Shown here piece by piece: positions 33,722 through 43,000 of a stretch of 64,000 nucleotides of DNA. This DNA is from Myxococcus eversor. Its GTDB lineage: Bacteria > Myxococcota > Myxococcia > Myxococcales > Myxococcaceae. Position numbers and translations under genes: made by a program. Numbering within the stretch: position 1 is the stretch's first letter; each line of letters starts with the position of its first letter. The notes below the pieces were generated by a model, which was given only the letters and a program-made list of their open reading frames with translations, was not told the DNA's origin and did no database searches. Location of the stretch: contig NZ_JAAIXY010000032.1 of the NCBI RefSeq assembly GCF_010894455.1, positions 1-64,000 on the forward strand. The letters are read 5' to 3'.

Positions 33722-34957
33722 CTAGAACGCCAGGTTGAGCTGCAGGGTGATGAGCTGCGAGGTGCCCGCGTCCTTGGCGATGACGACGGAGGCGGCCTCC
33801 GCGCCCGCGGCGGTCTGCTGGTGGGCAATCTGGTAGCGCAGCTTGAAGGCCAGGTGCGGCGCGTTGACGAACCAGGCGAGCTGCGCCTCCGCGATGTAGA
33901 GCAGGTCATCATCCAGGTCGAAGCTCGGGTTGAGGTAGCTCAGACGCACGCCCGCATCGAGAACCTTCTTGTAGAAGACATAGTCGGCCTGAACCCACGC
34001 GCCGAAGCTGGAGAAGTTGCGCGCGGGGGAGTCCCGCGGGTCCATCCGGCTGAGGTACGCCTCGCCGAAGAAGCTGAACCTGCGCGCCTGGATGAAGAGG
34101 TCCACGCCGCCGGTGATGAAGCGCCGTTCGCCGGTCCTCAGGATTTGGAAGACGCCGGCCTCCGGGTTGAAGTTCTCCTTCACCTGCATCACGTCGCCCC
34201 CCGCGCCCTGCAAGGTGAACGAGACGTTGAGCGGAGGCGGCTCCTTGTCCCCCGACATGATGTAGGGCAGCTCGCCGTAGCCGGGCTTGCCCATGGGGGA
34301 GAACGTCGCCCGCGCGTTGAACTGGAACTTGCCGGGCTCGGAGCGGATGGAGCGCAGCGGCGAGCCGCCGTAGATGCCCGCGTAGTACTCCAGGTGCTCC
34401 ATCGTCCCGAAAATCGTCGCGCCCTTGTCACGGCCGGTCCAGTAGTAGTTGGCGACGGTGGCGAACTCGGGGAAGAGGATCTGCTGCGGTCCCCAGGACT
34501 CGTGCCGGCTCAAGGGTGTGTACTGCTGACCCGCGCGGATGCCCACCGCGTCGATGGGTTGGATCTCCACCAGCGAGTCGAGCAGGTACAGCGGTGGGTC
34601 CGCCAGCTCCAGCGACGTCCAGAAGCGGATCCACGGCCGGTAGATGTTTCCGCGGAGGATGGGCCGGAGGAACGAGAAGGCCGTGCGCGACTCCGCCTCG
34701 CCATCCAGGAAGACAGGCTCGAACTTGTAGCCGGCCTGCAGCCCGATGCCGAGCAGGTAGTTCCCATCCTCCGACTGGAGATGGAAGCCGTTCTTCTCGT
34801 CGAAGCCGCCCGTGAGCGTGGGCTTCTTGTCGTCGTCCTTGTCGCCCTTGTCGTCGTCCTTGTCGTCCTTGTCGTCGTCCTGCGCGTGGCCCACGGCCGG
34901 CATGAGAAGTCCGCTGCCCATCGCGGCGATGACCGCCGCCACTCGCATCCAACGCAT
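33722..34957 (-). CDS. Phosphate-selective-porin-like outer membrane protein
   Basis: A 411-residue outer-membrane beta-barrel protein with signal peptide (cleavage about residue 25, VGHA/QDD). Directly after it comes a striking Asp/Lys-only tract (about residues 27-45). The barrel has alternating strands such as GFHLQSEDGNYLLGIGLQAGYKFEP, a WIRFWTSLELADPP segment and a C-terminal LITLQLNLAF ending in Phe, typical of OprO/OprP-like porins. GGGGAGCAGGGT precedes the ATG. It is transcribed in the same direction as, and upstream of, the LysR gene. Confidence 0.82.
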   Translation of the reverse strand: MRWMRVAAVIAAMGSGLLMPAVGHAQDDDKDDKDDDKGDKDDDKKPTLTGGFDEKNGFHLQSEDGNYLLGIGLQAGYKFEPVFLDGEAESRTAFSFLRPILRGNIYRPWIRFWTSLELADPPLYLLDSLVEIQPIDAVGIRAGQQYTPLSRHESWGPQQILFPEFATVANYYWTGRDKGATIFGTMEHLEYYAGIYGGSPLRSIRSEPGKFQFNARATFSPMGKPGYGELPYIMSGDKEPPPLNVSFTLQGAGGDVMQVKENFNPEAGVFQILRTGERRFITGGVDLFIQARRFSFFGEAYLSRMDPRDSPARNFSSFGAWVQADYVFYKKVLDAGVRLSYLNPSFDLDDDLLYIAEAQLAWFVNAPHLAFKLRYQIAHQQTAAGAEAASVVIAKDAGTSQLITLQLNLAF

Positions 34958-35179
34958 ACCCTGCTCCCCCGAACGAGCGCTGCCCGCGTGTGCTCGCACA
35001 CGGACCCGTGCGGCACTCTGGGCATGCTGAAGTGGGGTGCCAGCCTCCCGGCTCGCGGGCTATCTCGGAGCGGACGCGTGGGACACGTCGGCGATGATTG
35101 ACGGACAGCGGCCTCGTTCTCGCGGGAGGGAGGCCGTGAATCCGCGGGGGGCTGAAGCCTTGCTTTGGAGCCTGGTCGC

Positions 35180-35209
35180 GGGCCCCTCCGAACCGGGGTG
35201 GAGGGGCCC
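35180..35209 (-). terminator. Hairpin downstream of the glutaminase gene
   Basis: GGGCCCCTCC (35180-35189) pairs perfectly with GGAGGGGCCC (35200-35209). It lies 28 bases past the glutaminase stop on the minus strand. No T-tract follows on that strand, so termination efficiency is uncertain. It occupies part of the 279-base gap between the porin start and glutaminase end; nothing else is recognisable there. Confidence 0.45.
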
Positions 35210-35236
35210 TTGGTGTGGAGCGGCCGAGGTACCTGT

Positions 35237-36406
35237 CTACGGCGACGGGGGATTCTTCTGCTTCATGTCGCGCCCCGCGCCGCCGGTGCCCTGCTGGCTG
35301 CCCGTGCCAGGAGTGGCGGCGTAGAGATTGTCTCCCAGCGAGTTGACGACCTGGCTGATGGCGCGCTGCGAGCGCACGCTGTTGCCCGCCTTGTCGAGCG
35401 GCGGAGAGAAGGCGGCGATGGCATAGCGACCGGGCACGACGGCGACGATGCCACCGCCCACGCCGCTCTTGGCGGGGACGCCCGCCTGATAAAGCCACTC
35501 GCCCGTGTTCTCGTAGAGGCCGTTGGTCGCCATCAGCGCGAGCGTGCGGCGCGCCGTATCCGGGCTGATGACCTTCTTGCCGGTGATGGGATTGACGCCG
35601 CCGTTGGCCAGCGTGGCGCCCATGGTGGCCAGCTGCGTGGCCGTGACGCTGACCGAGCACTGGCGCGTGTAGAGGTCGAGCGCCTGTTCCCGGGGGGAGC
35701 CCAGCACCTTGTAGGAGTCCAGCAGCGCGGAGATGGACTGGTTGCGCGTGTTGGTCGCCGTCTCCGACTTGTAGACCTCTTCATTCACCGGGAGGTCCGC
35801 GCCCGCGAAGTCGTTGAAGTTGTCGCTGATCTTCTTCCAGCGGTCCTCGGACGAAGCCGCCGGAATCATGCTCACCGAGGTGATGGCGCCCGCGTTGACC
35901 AGCGGATTGCCGGCGCGGTGGTCCTTGTTCATCTCAATCGCGACGATGGAGTTGAAGGGTTGCCCGGTGGCATCCACGCCAATCTTGTCCTCGACCCGCT
36001 TGGCGCCCACCTCTTCCATCAGCCGCGCCAGGGTGAAGGGCTTGGAGAGGGATTCGATGGGGAAGGTGGAGGTGGCGTCGCCCACCGTGTAGACCTTCCC
36101 CTCCACCGTGACGAGCGCGAGCCCGAAGAGGTTGGGGTTCACCGTGGCGAGGTACGGGATGTAGTCCGCGTTCTTGCCTTCCTTGGTGCCTCGGAATGCC
36201 TGGTGGGCTTTCTGGAGCGCCTGTTGAATCTCCGTCTCCGTGGGCATGGCCTCGTCTCCCGGGGAGGGGCGAGCGGCCGAGGTCGCGGCGGTCGACGGCT
36301 TCGTGGCCGTCTTGGGGCTCGCGCCGAATGCGAGGCCGGGGCCAGCGAGTGCCAGGAGCCACGTGGAGAGCAACCAGCTTCTGCGACCATGGCGTGCGAG
36401 CTTCAT
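35237..36406 (-). CDS. glsA: Glutaminase with signal peptide
   Basis: A 389-residue serine-type glutaminase that hydrolyses glutamine to glutamate and ammonia. The catalytic SxxK motif is FPIESLSKPF (Ser119, Lys122). Other family blocks are DYIPYLATVNPNLFGLALVTVEG, NPLVNAGAI and GVPAKSGVGGGIVAVVPGRYAIAAFSPPLD. An N-terminal hydrophobic segment (WLLSTWLLALAGPGLAFGA) predicts export, unlike the cytosolic E. coli enzymes. The start at 36406 has GGAGGAG ahead of it. It is divergent from a large PLP decarboxylase across 261 bases; both reactions counter acid, so joint function is plausible. Confidence 0.92.
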   Translation of the reverse strand: MKLARHGRRSWLLSTWLLALAGPGLAFGASPKTATKPSTAATSAARPSPGDEAMPTETEIQQALQKAHQAFRGTKEGKNADYIPYLATVNPNLFGLALVTVEGKVYTVGDATSTFPIESLSKPFTLARLMEEVGAKRVEDKIGVDATGQPFNSIVAIEMNKDHRAGNPLVNAGAITSVSMIPAASSEDRWKKISDNFNDFAGADLPVNEEVYKSETATNTRNQSISALLDSYKVLGSPREQALDLYTRQCSVSVTATQLATMGATLANGGVNPITGKKVISPDTARRTLALMATNGLYENTGEWLYQAGVPAKSGVGGGIVAVVPGRYAIAAFSPPLDKAGNSVRSQRAISQVVNSLGDNLYAATPGTGSQQGTGGAGRDMKQKNPPSP

Positions 36407-36667
36407 GTCATCTCCTCCCAAGGACGAGGGCGCTCACGAGCGGACACAAGGCGCCCGGCTTCGGTGGTTGAGGAGTGAGGACTCGGAGGCTCCGTTGCAA
36501 TGACGAGGGCGCCCGAGCAGGAGAGCCCCCGCGCCCATGAAGCCATGCATGGGGATGCGGCCCCTCCCCGCCGTGCAGGCTTGGCCGTGGAAGTGTGACG
36601 GCTACCTTGTCCGACGTCGTGTCGCACGGCGCTCCGCCAGTGCTCGTCGACGAAAGGGTGGAGAGCC

Positions 36668-39481
36668 ATGGCGGAGCCCATGACCTCGCTGGAGTCCAGT
36701 GTCCAAGCACATCTGCTGTCCGCGGTCTTGAATCCGGAGCAGGTCCGTCTGGACGTGTGGAACCGGCTGCGGGAGGAGATGAGCCGGCTGGAGGCGCGTC
36801 ATGCGGAGGGGAAGGTCGCGCCCGAGCACGTGGAGCAGTTGCTGTCGCTCTTCGCGGAGGTGCACCCCATTGAACGGCTCTTCGTATTTCCGGGCGAGGC
36901 GCGGCTGCTGCGCCTGGCGGAGATGGCTCGCCGGCACGACGTGGAGGCGCTGGCCGACGAGGTGCGCCGCCTGGCGGGGCTGTTGAGTCTGCACAGGGAC
37001 CGCGCCTGTCTGCTGCCGGAAGTGGATGGCGTGCGCTCTGGGGCGATGGGGGAGGTGGGGCCGGAGGGCTCGCACTACTTCACCACGCTGGTGGTGGATG
37101 ACATGGCGCCGGAGGACTTCGCGCGGGTCCATCAAGGGATGGTGGAGGCGCAGCGCGGGGAGAAGCAGTTCATCTACGAGCTGCTCCAGGTCCGCTCGGT
37201 GGAGGACGCGCTGGTGGCGGTGCTCGTCAATGACGACGTGCAGGTCTGCGTGGTGCGGCAGGACCTGCCGCTGCGCTCGCGCTCGCCGGTGAAGCAGCTG
37301 CGCTCCACGTTGGAGCCCATGCTCGCGGAGGCGGAGCAGCGGGGCGAGGCGGCGAGCGTCGTGGTGGCGCGCTGGGTGCGGAGGCTGCGCCCGCATCTCA
37401 ATCTCTATCTCGTCACGGACGAGTCGCTGGTGGGGCGGGAGTTGCAAACCGATCGCCTCTTCGACCGCGTCTTCTACCGGTACGAGTCCGCGCACGAGCT
37501 GAACGTCACCGTGGTGGATGGCGTGCGTGAGCGGTACCGGACGCCGTTCTTCGATGCGCTCAAACACTATGCCTCGCGGCCCATCGGCAACTTCCACGCG
37601 CTGCCGATTGCGCGGGGCCACTCCGTCTTCAACTCGCGCTGGCTGCGGGACATGGGGGAGTTCTACGGCCCCAACCTCTTCATGGCGGAGTCGTCTTCCA
37701 CGGCGGGTGGGCTGGACTCGCTGCTGGAGCCGACGGGCTCCATCAAGGAAGCGCAGGAGAAGGCGGCGCGGACGTTCGGCGCGCAGCGCACCTTCTTCAT
37801 CACCAACGGCACGTCGACGGCGAACAAGATCGTCCACCAGACGTTGCTCGAGCCGGGCGACGTGGTGCTCATCGACCGCAACTGCCACAAGTCCCACCAC
37901 TACGGGCTGGTACTGGCGGGGGCGCATCCGGTGTACCTGGATGCGTATCCGGTGCGCGAGTACGCGATGTACGGCGGCGTGGCGCTCAGCACGCTGAAGG
38001 CGAAGCTGCTGGAGCTGAAGTCGTCGGGGCGGTTGGACAAGGTGAAGCTGGTGGTGCTGACCAACTGCACGTTCGACGGGCTCGTGTATCACCCGGAGCG
38101 GGTGATGGAGGAACTGCTGGCCATCAAGCCGGACCTGTCGTTCCTCTGGGATGAGGCGTGGTTCGCTTACGCCACGTTCATGCCGTTGGCTCGGCAGCGC
38201 ACGGCGATGACCGCGGCGAAGCGACTGGCGGAGCGGCTGCGCAGCCGGGAATACCGCGAGGAGTACCGCGCGTGGCGGGCGCGCCGGGGGGATGCGGACC
38301 CGGCGTCGGGAGGGCGAGCGCTCGAGGACCGGTTGATGGCGGACCCGGACAAGGTGCGGGTGCGGGTGTATTCGACGCAGTCCACGCACAAGTCGCTGTC
38401 GGCGTTCCGGCAGGGGTCCATGTTGCATGTCTGGGACGAGGATTTCGAGCGGCGCGCGGCGGCGCCGCTCACGGAGGCGTACTTCACGCACCTCACCACG
38501 TCTCCGAACCATCAAATCGTGGCGTCGTTGGACCTGGCGCGGCGGCAGGTGGACCTGGAGGGCTTCGCGATGGTGAAGGAGGCGTACCAACTCGCGATGC
38601 GGATGCGGGAGCGCGTGCGGGAAGACCCGTTGCTGCACCGTTATTTGCGAATCCTGGACGCGGAGCAGATGGTTCCGGAGGTCTTCCGCAAATCGGGGCT
38701 GAATCGCTACGTGGGGCCGGGCTCGGCGGGGGTGGACGACATGACGCGGGCGTGGAGCCAGGACGAGTTCGTGCTGGACCCGACGCGTCTGACGCTCTTC
38801 ACGGCGCTGACGGGGCGCAACGGCTTCGAGTTCCGGAGCAAGGTGCTGATGGAGCGTCTGGGCATCCAGGTGAACCACACGTCCATCAACACGGTGTTGA
38901 TGAACGCGACGATTGGCGTCACGTGGGGTTCGCTGTCGTTCCTGTTGGATGGGCTGCGGCACGAGGTGGAGCGGCTGGAGTCGATGCTGTCGCAGGCGAC
39001 GGAGGCGGAGCGGCGGCTGTTCGATGGGAAGGTGCGGGCCATCACCGAGGAGCTGCCGCCGCTGCCGGACTTCAGTGGCTTCCATCCCGCGTTCCAGCCG
39101 TCGGGGGGAGTGGGGGAGGGTGATATCCGGAGCGCGTTCTTCATGGCCTACCGCGAGGAGAACTGCGAGTACGTGACGTTGGCGGAAGCAGGCAAGGCGC
39201 TGGAGTCAGGGCGTCCGCTGGTGTCCACGCGTTTCGTGGTGCCGTATCCGCCAGGGTTCCCCATCCTGGTGCCGGGGCAGGAGGTGAGTCCCGGCATCGT
39301 GGAGTTCATGAGGAAGCTCGACGTGAAGGAGGTGCACGGCTACAGGCCGGAGCTGGGCTTGAGCATCTTCACGGAGTCGACGCTGGAGCGCGCGGCGAGC
39401 CAGGGCTCGCGTGAGGTGCCAGAGCCGAGGACGCGTGGACAGCGGCCGGCGAGCAACGGCCCCGTGCCTGCGCCGCACTGA
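36668..39481 (+). CDS. Large PLP-dependent Orn/Lys/Arg-decarboxylase-like protein
   Basis: A 937-residue fold-type-I PLP enzyme, longer than typical Lys/Arg decarboxylases (about 710-760). About 300 N-terminal residues form a separate region. The major domain has the cofactor neighbourhood FFITNGTSTANKIVHQTLLEPGDVVLIDRNCHKSHHYG, the LWDEAWFAY Asp, and the Schiff-base lysine in STQSTHKSLS (K575). The C-terminal wing ends with PYPPGFPILVPGQEVSPGIVEFM. GGAGAG lies 4 bases before the ATG. Its final codons (GTG CCT GCG CCG CAC TGA) are part of the direct repeat at 39463. Confidence 0.85.
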   Translation: MAEPMTSLESSVQAHLLSAVLNPEQVRLDVWNRLREEMSRLEARHAEGKVAPEHVEQLLSLFAEVHPIERLFVFPGEARLLRLAEMARRHDVEALADEVRRLAGLLSLHRDRACLLPEVDGVRSGAMGEVGPEGSHYFTTLVVDDMAPEDFARVHQGMVEAQRGEKQFIYELLQVRSVEDALVAVLVNDDVQVCVVRQDLPLRSRSPVKQLRSTLEPMLAEAEQRGEAASVVVARWVRRLRPHLNLYLVTDESLVGRELQTDRLFDRVFYRYESAHELNVTVVDGVRERYRTPFFDALKHYASRPIGNFHALPIARGHSVFNSRWLRDMGEFYGPNLFMAESSSTAGGLDSLLEPTGSIKEAQEKAARTFGAQRTFFITNGTSTANKIVHQTLLEPGDVVLIDRNCHKSHHYGLVLAGAHPVYLDAYPVREYAMYGGVALSTLKAKLLELKSSGRLDKVKLVVLTNCTFDGLVYHPERVMEELLAIKPDLSFLWDEAWFAYATFMPLARQRTAMTAAKRLAERLRSREYREEYRAWRARRGDADPASGGRALEDRLMADPDKVRVRVYSTQSTHKSLSAFRQGSMLHVWDEDFERRAAAPLTEAYFTHLTTSPNHQIVASLDLARRQVDLEGFAMVKEAYQLAMRMRERVREDPLLHRYLRILDAEQMVPEVFRKSGLNRYVGPGSAGVDDMTRAWSQDEFVLDPTRLTLFTALTGRNGFEFRSKVLMERLGIQVNHTSINTVLMNATIGVTWGSLSFLLDGLRHEVERLESMLSQATEAERRLFDGKVRAITEELPPLPDFSGFHPAFQPSGGVGEGDIRSAFFMAYREENCEYVTLAEAGKALESGRPLVSTRFVVPYPPGFPILVPGQEVSPGIVEFMRKLDVKEVHGYRPELGLSIFTESTLERAASQGSREVPEPRTRGQRPASNGPVPAPH

Positions 39482-39490
39482 GTTGCTGGC
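39463..39490 (+). repeat. Left copy of 28-bp imperfect direct repeat
   Basis: The 28 bases covering the last codons and stop of the decarboxylase gene (core GCGCCGCACTGAG) match 45371-45398 at 25 of 28 positions (hand alignment; differences are one T/C and TT/CC). The same reading frame and stop codon are kept in both copies. It marks the left edge of the lower-GC island. Confidence 0.75.
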
Positions 39491-40065
39491 ACCAACGTCG
39501 CGCGGCCCCGAGTGAGCTCCTTCCTCGCGGAGGGAGCTTCATCTTCGTGTAACGAACCCTCGATATGTTCCTGGCGCACGAGGAAGTTCGGGAGGAACTC
39601 GCAGCGCGGCTTCAGGTAGGGCGCGACGGTTGTCAGGCTCGTCGGTCGCTGGTAACGCACTTCGTCGCTCCACTCCTCTCGGCTGATCTCCGAGGGGGCC
39701 ACCATTGGCGAATGTTTCGAGCCCTGTCTCTGCGAGGGGCGCCTTCCCGACTCAGGAACGACGACTTCGTCGTCTTCGTCAATCGCAGTTCTCTATAGCG
39801 GCCCTCAGTCGAGACGCTCGTTCGCAGTCGCAAGATCCTCCTGCCGTTCCTGCCGCCCCATAGTTCCGACCTCAACCCCAGAGGAGTCGTGCTGCTGAAG
39901 GTAAGGATGCTCCTGCTGGCCATCGGCGTACCAACACACGTTCTATCATTGAAGCAAGGCGGGAAGCATTCCCTGCCGTGCAGACATAGGACGTAGGCGC
40001 TTGGTCCACCTGCTGCGGCCGCCTAGCTCAGCCTCCCTGATCACCATGCTAGGATTCGTTTCATC
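39482..40065. other. Gene-free stretch upstream of the STAND gene
   Basis: 584 bases of intermediate GC. It begins with a terminator-like hairpin AGCTCCTTCC/GGAGGGAGCT (39515-39538, loop TCGC) for the decarboxylase gene. Near its end is a second stem GGCGGGAA/TTCCCTGCC (about 39958-39977). On the minus strand, about 39560-39705, an open frame contains a protein-like piece (EEWSDEVRYQRPTSLTTVAPYLKPRCEFLPNF) that may be a remnant, but no complete gene or promoter is convincing. Confidence 0.4.
39515..39538 (+). terminator. Terminator-like hairpin after the decarboxylase gene
   Basis: AGCTCCTTCC (39515-39524) pairs with GGAGGGAGCT (39529-39538), 10 bp with one G-U pair and a TCGC loop, followed by TCATCTTCGTGT. 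It lies 34 bases after the decarboxylase stop and inside the repeat-bounded block. Confidence 0.6.
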
Positions 40066-43000
40066 ATGCCTAGCTCCCCCCGAACGATCCCCGCTGCAGG
40101 CCGCGCGACCGAAGCTGGCATGTCGTTCCAGGCTGGTGTCGGACTGTGGTTCGCCGCCTACATCGTCAGTGATAGGTCGATCGGTCGGCGGTTCGGGCTT
40201 TCAGATGCAGTTCGTCCGATCGAGCTTCAGTTTGAAACGGGTATAGGCCTCGACGACATACTTCTGAAGTTGTCTGACGGCAACGCTATCTTTGTCCAGT
40301 GCAAGACTGGACTATCTCTTTCTGCCGATCCCGCTTCGGACCTCGGGACGACACTGCATCAACTTGTCCGCTTGCTGCTTGCTCTGAGATCGGGAGTGAG
40401 CCGTGGAACGTGGACGGTTCAGGATTCGACGCAGTGCTCAGCTGTTCTCGCGGTCGCTGCAGATGCTCCACGTACGCTGGATCATCTTCACGCGTCCTGT
40501 CGCGCCTTCGACTTCGGCGGAGACTGGCCGACAATTCTAGCTCAGCTCAACGCGCAGCGACGAGTAGCGATGGAGTTGTTCGAGCAGCACGTTCGATCAG
40601 CTTGGCAGACAGAGACAAACTCAGGTCCTACATGCGCAGATCTGGTCGAATTGGCGCGTCTCTTTCGGATTGAGCGCTTCGACATTGATTCAGGTTCGGC
40701 TGATTGGCGAGACGCTTCTCGCGTGCTTGGTTCAAGCCTATTCGAGCGCGAAGGTGCAGGTGACACGCCTCTTTCTAGCCTACTCGGCACTGTCCGAGGA
40801 CTTGTTCAGAGCGGGGCTCCTGCAGATCAGCGTGGCCTTCTGCGAGCATTGCGTACTGCTGGCCACGAGGACACTCGAGCTCCCCGCTACGAAGAGGACA
40901 TCGATCGTATAAGAGAGAGCACGCGTCACGAGTTGCAACGGCTCGAACGCCACCAACGCCTAGAAATAGGAGGCGGCGTCCTCATTTCACGTGAGTGTCT
41001 CACGCCGCTCGACGCGGCAGTAAAAGAGGGAAGCATCCTCCTTTGCGGCGAGCCAGGGGCAGGGAAAACTGGACTCCTTGTAGCTTTGGCGAGCAATTGG
41101 AGTTGCAGTAATGCCCCTGTAGTCGTCATCTCTGTTGATCGACTGTCCGGAATAGCAACGCGCCATGCTCTCCGTTCTGAATTCGGGTTGGAGAACGATT
41201 TACTTGAGGTCCTTGCTCATTGGCCCGGACGAAATGCAGGCCTGCTCGTCATCGATGCTCTCGATGCATCCCGTGGAGGCCCAGCAGAGGCCGTATTTTC
41301 CTCGCTAATTGAGGAAGCAGTAGTGCGCCTTGGTGAGCGGTGGTCAGTTGTGGCATCAGTCCGAACGTTCGACCTCAAGAGTGGCCGTCGCTTCCGCGAG
41401 GCTATGCGCGGCACTCCTCCCGACCGTGCGTATTCCGAGGCAGGTCTTGAGCAAGTCCGGCACTTCAAAGTCCCTCGTCTCTCTGCAAGTGAACTGTCCA
41501 CCGTTGCACGGGCGAATGACGAACTGGCTGCACTCCTGGGAAATTCGCCCCGGGGGCTCAGCGATCTTCTCGGCAATCTTTTTAGTCTTTCGATTGCAGT
41601 CAATCTCATCGCGGGCGGTATCCCTGCGGCGAGTATCCGGCGCATAACCACTCAGTCGGACTTGCTTGAACGTTACGAAGACGAGCGCCTACCGAACAGA
41701 CGCATGCTCGCTGCCGTAACAAACACGATTACAGTCATGGTCGAACGACGCCGACTGTCAGTGCGATGGCTGGATATACAGCACGAGGCCATGGACGAAG
41801 TCCTCGCGTCAGGGGTCTTGGTGAGAACCGGAGACAGGCTTGAGTTTGCCCATCACGTTCTCTTTGATCACATTGCTGGTCGGTACTTTCTGGAATGGGA
41901 TGAGCCCGACCGCCTGTGGGCGCGAATTAGGGACACGCCTGCCGTTGGTTTCATTCTTGGCCCGTCCTTGCGTTTTGCTATGGAACGCATGTGGCGTGAT
42001 GACGAAAATGGCCGACCTCGGTCGTGGCGATTTATCGCGGAGCTTGCGAAAATAGACAACCTAGACCCAGTGGTCGCAAGCGTCGCGCTACGTACCGTTT
42101 CTGGCCGCGTGGAGCACACGGCAGATGTTGAGGCACTTGCCGTTCTTCTTGAAAATCAGCAGGCAGATCATGCAACATTAGGGACAATGCTGTCGCGGCT
42201 TGTGCGCTTCTTTGGCATGAGTTTTTCCGGAAGGGAACCGGACAATGCCAGTATCGCGATCGCTTGGGCCACCCTTGCTCAACGTGCGATTAGAACAGGC
42301 AAGAGAGAATTCACCGACGGTGTGAACATTCTGCTCTGGACGCTGCTTGAGCGGGGAGACTTTGGCGTCAGTGGCTATATGCATGTATTCGGTGGTGCCG
42401 CTCGCGACCTTCTTGCTTTTGCATGGGCGGCGGATCCATTGAGGCCGAACTTGGCAACGAATGCAATCCGCTTCGCTGCTAGAGCCTTTGCTGCCGATCC
42501 GGCGGCATCCGTTCGCCTTCTTGAACAGATAATACAGGAGCCTCGCTTTTCGCAACACGTGCATGAAGAGGCTTTTGAGCTCGCGGAGGGTATTCTGCAT
42601 ATTGCGCCTGTTGACCCTGCCTTCGCAGTTCGGATTTATGTCACGCTCTTCAGTCGACCTGTTCCGCAGGACGGGACAACCGTAATGGGAGCAGGGGTAA
42701 GCCGCATTCTCCCGGTTACGTCGACCCGCAAGCAGGATTATGAACACGCTAGGTGGCAGCTAACTCAATCACTCCCACGATTTCTTGCTGCAGTCCCTGG
42801 TTCAGGAACGAGGGCACTCATTGGCGCTGCGAATGGGCTCGCCGAGCAGATGTCCTACCGTGCCAATCAGCTTGTGCGTGTTACGGAATATGCAGGAGAG
42901 ATGGAGGTTACCATCCTCCATGATCCGTTCTCACCCGGGGACTGGCGGCGGCCAGGGGATCCCGCAAATGAACTGCTTGCTGTCTTTGCTGGATTCCTAC

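Noticed and set aside
39565..39798. Small 77-codon plus-strand frame ahead of the STAND gene
   Set aside because: No Shine-Dalgarno, no recognisable pattern and odd composition; more likely chance in remnant DNA.
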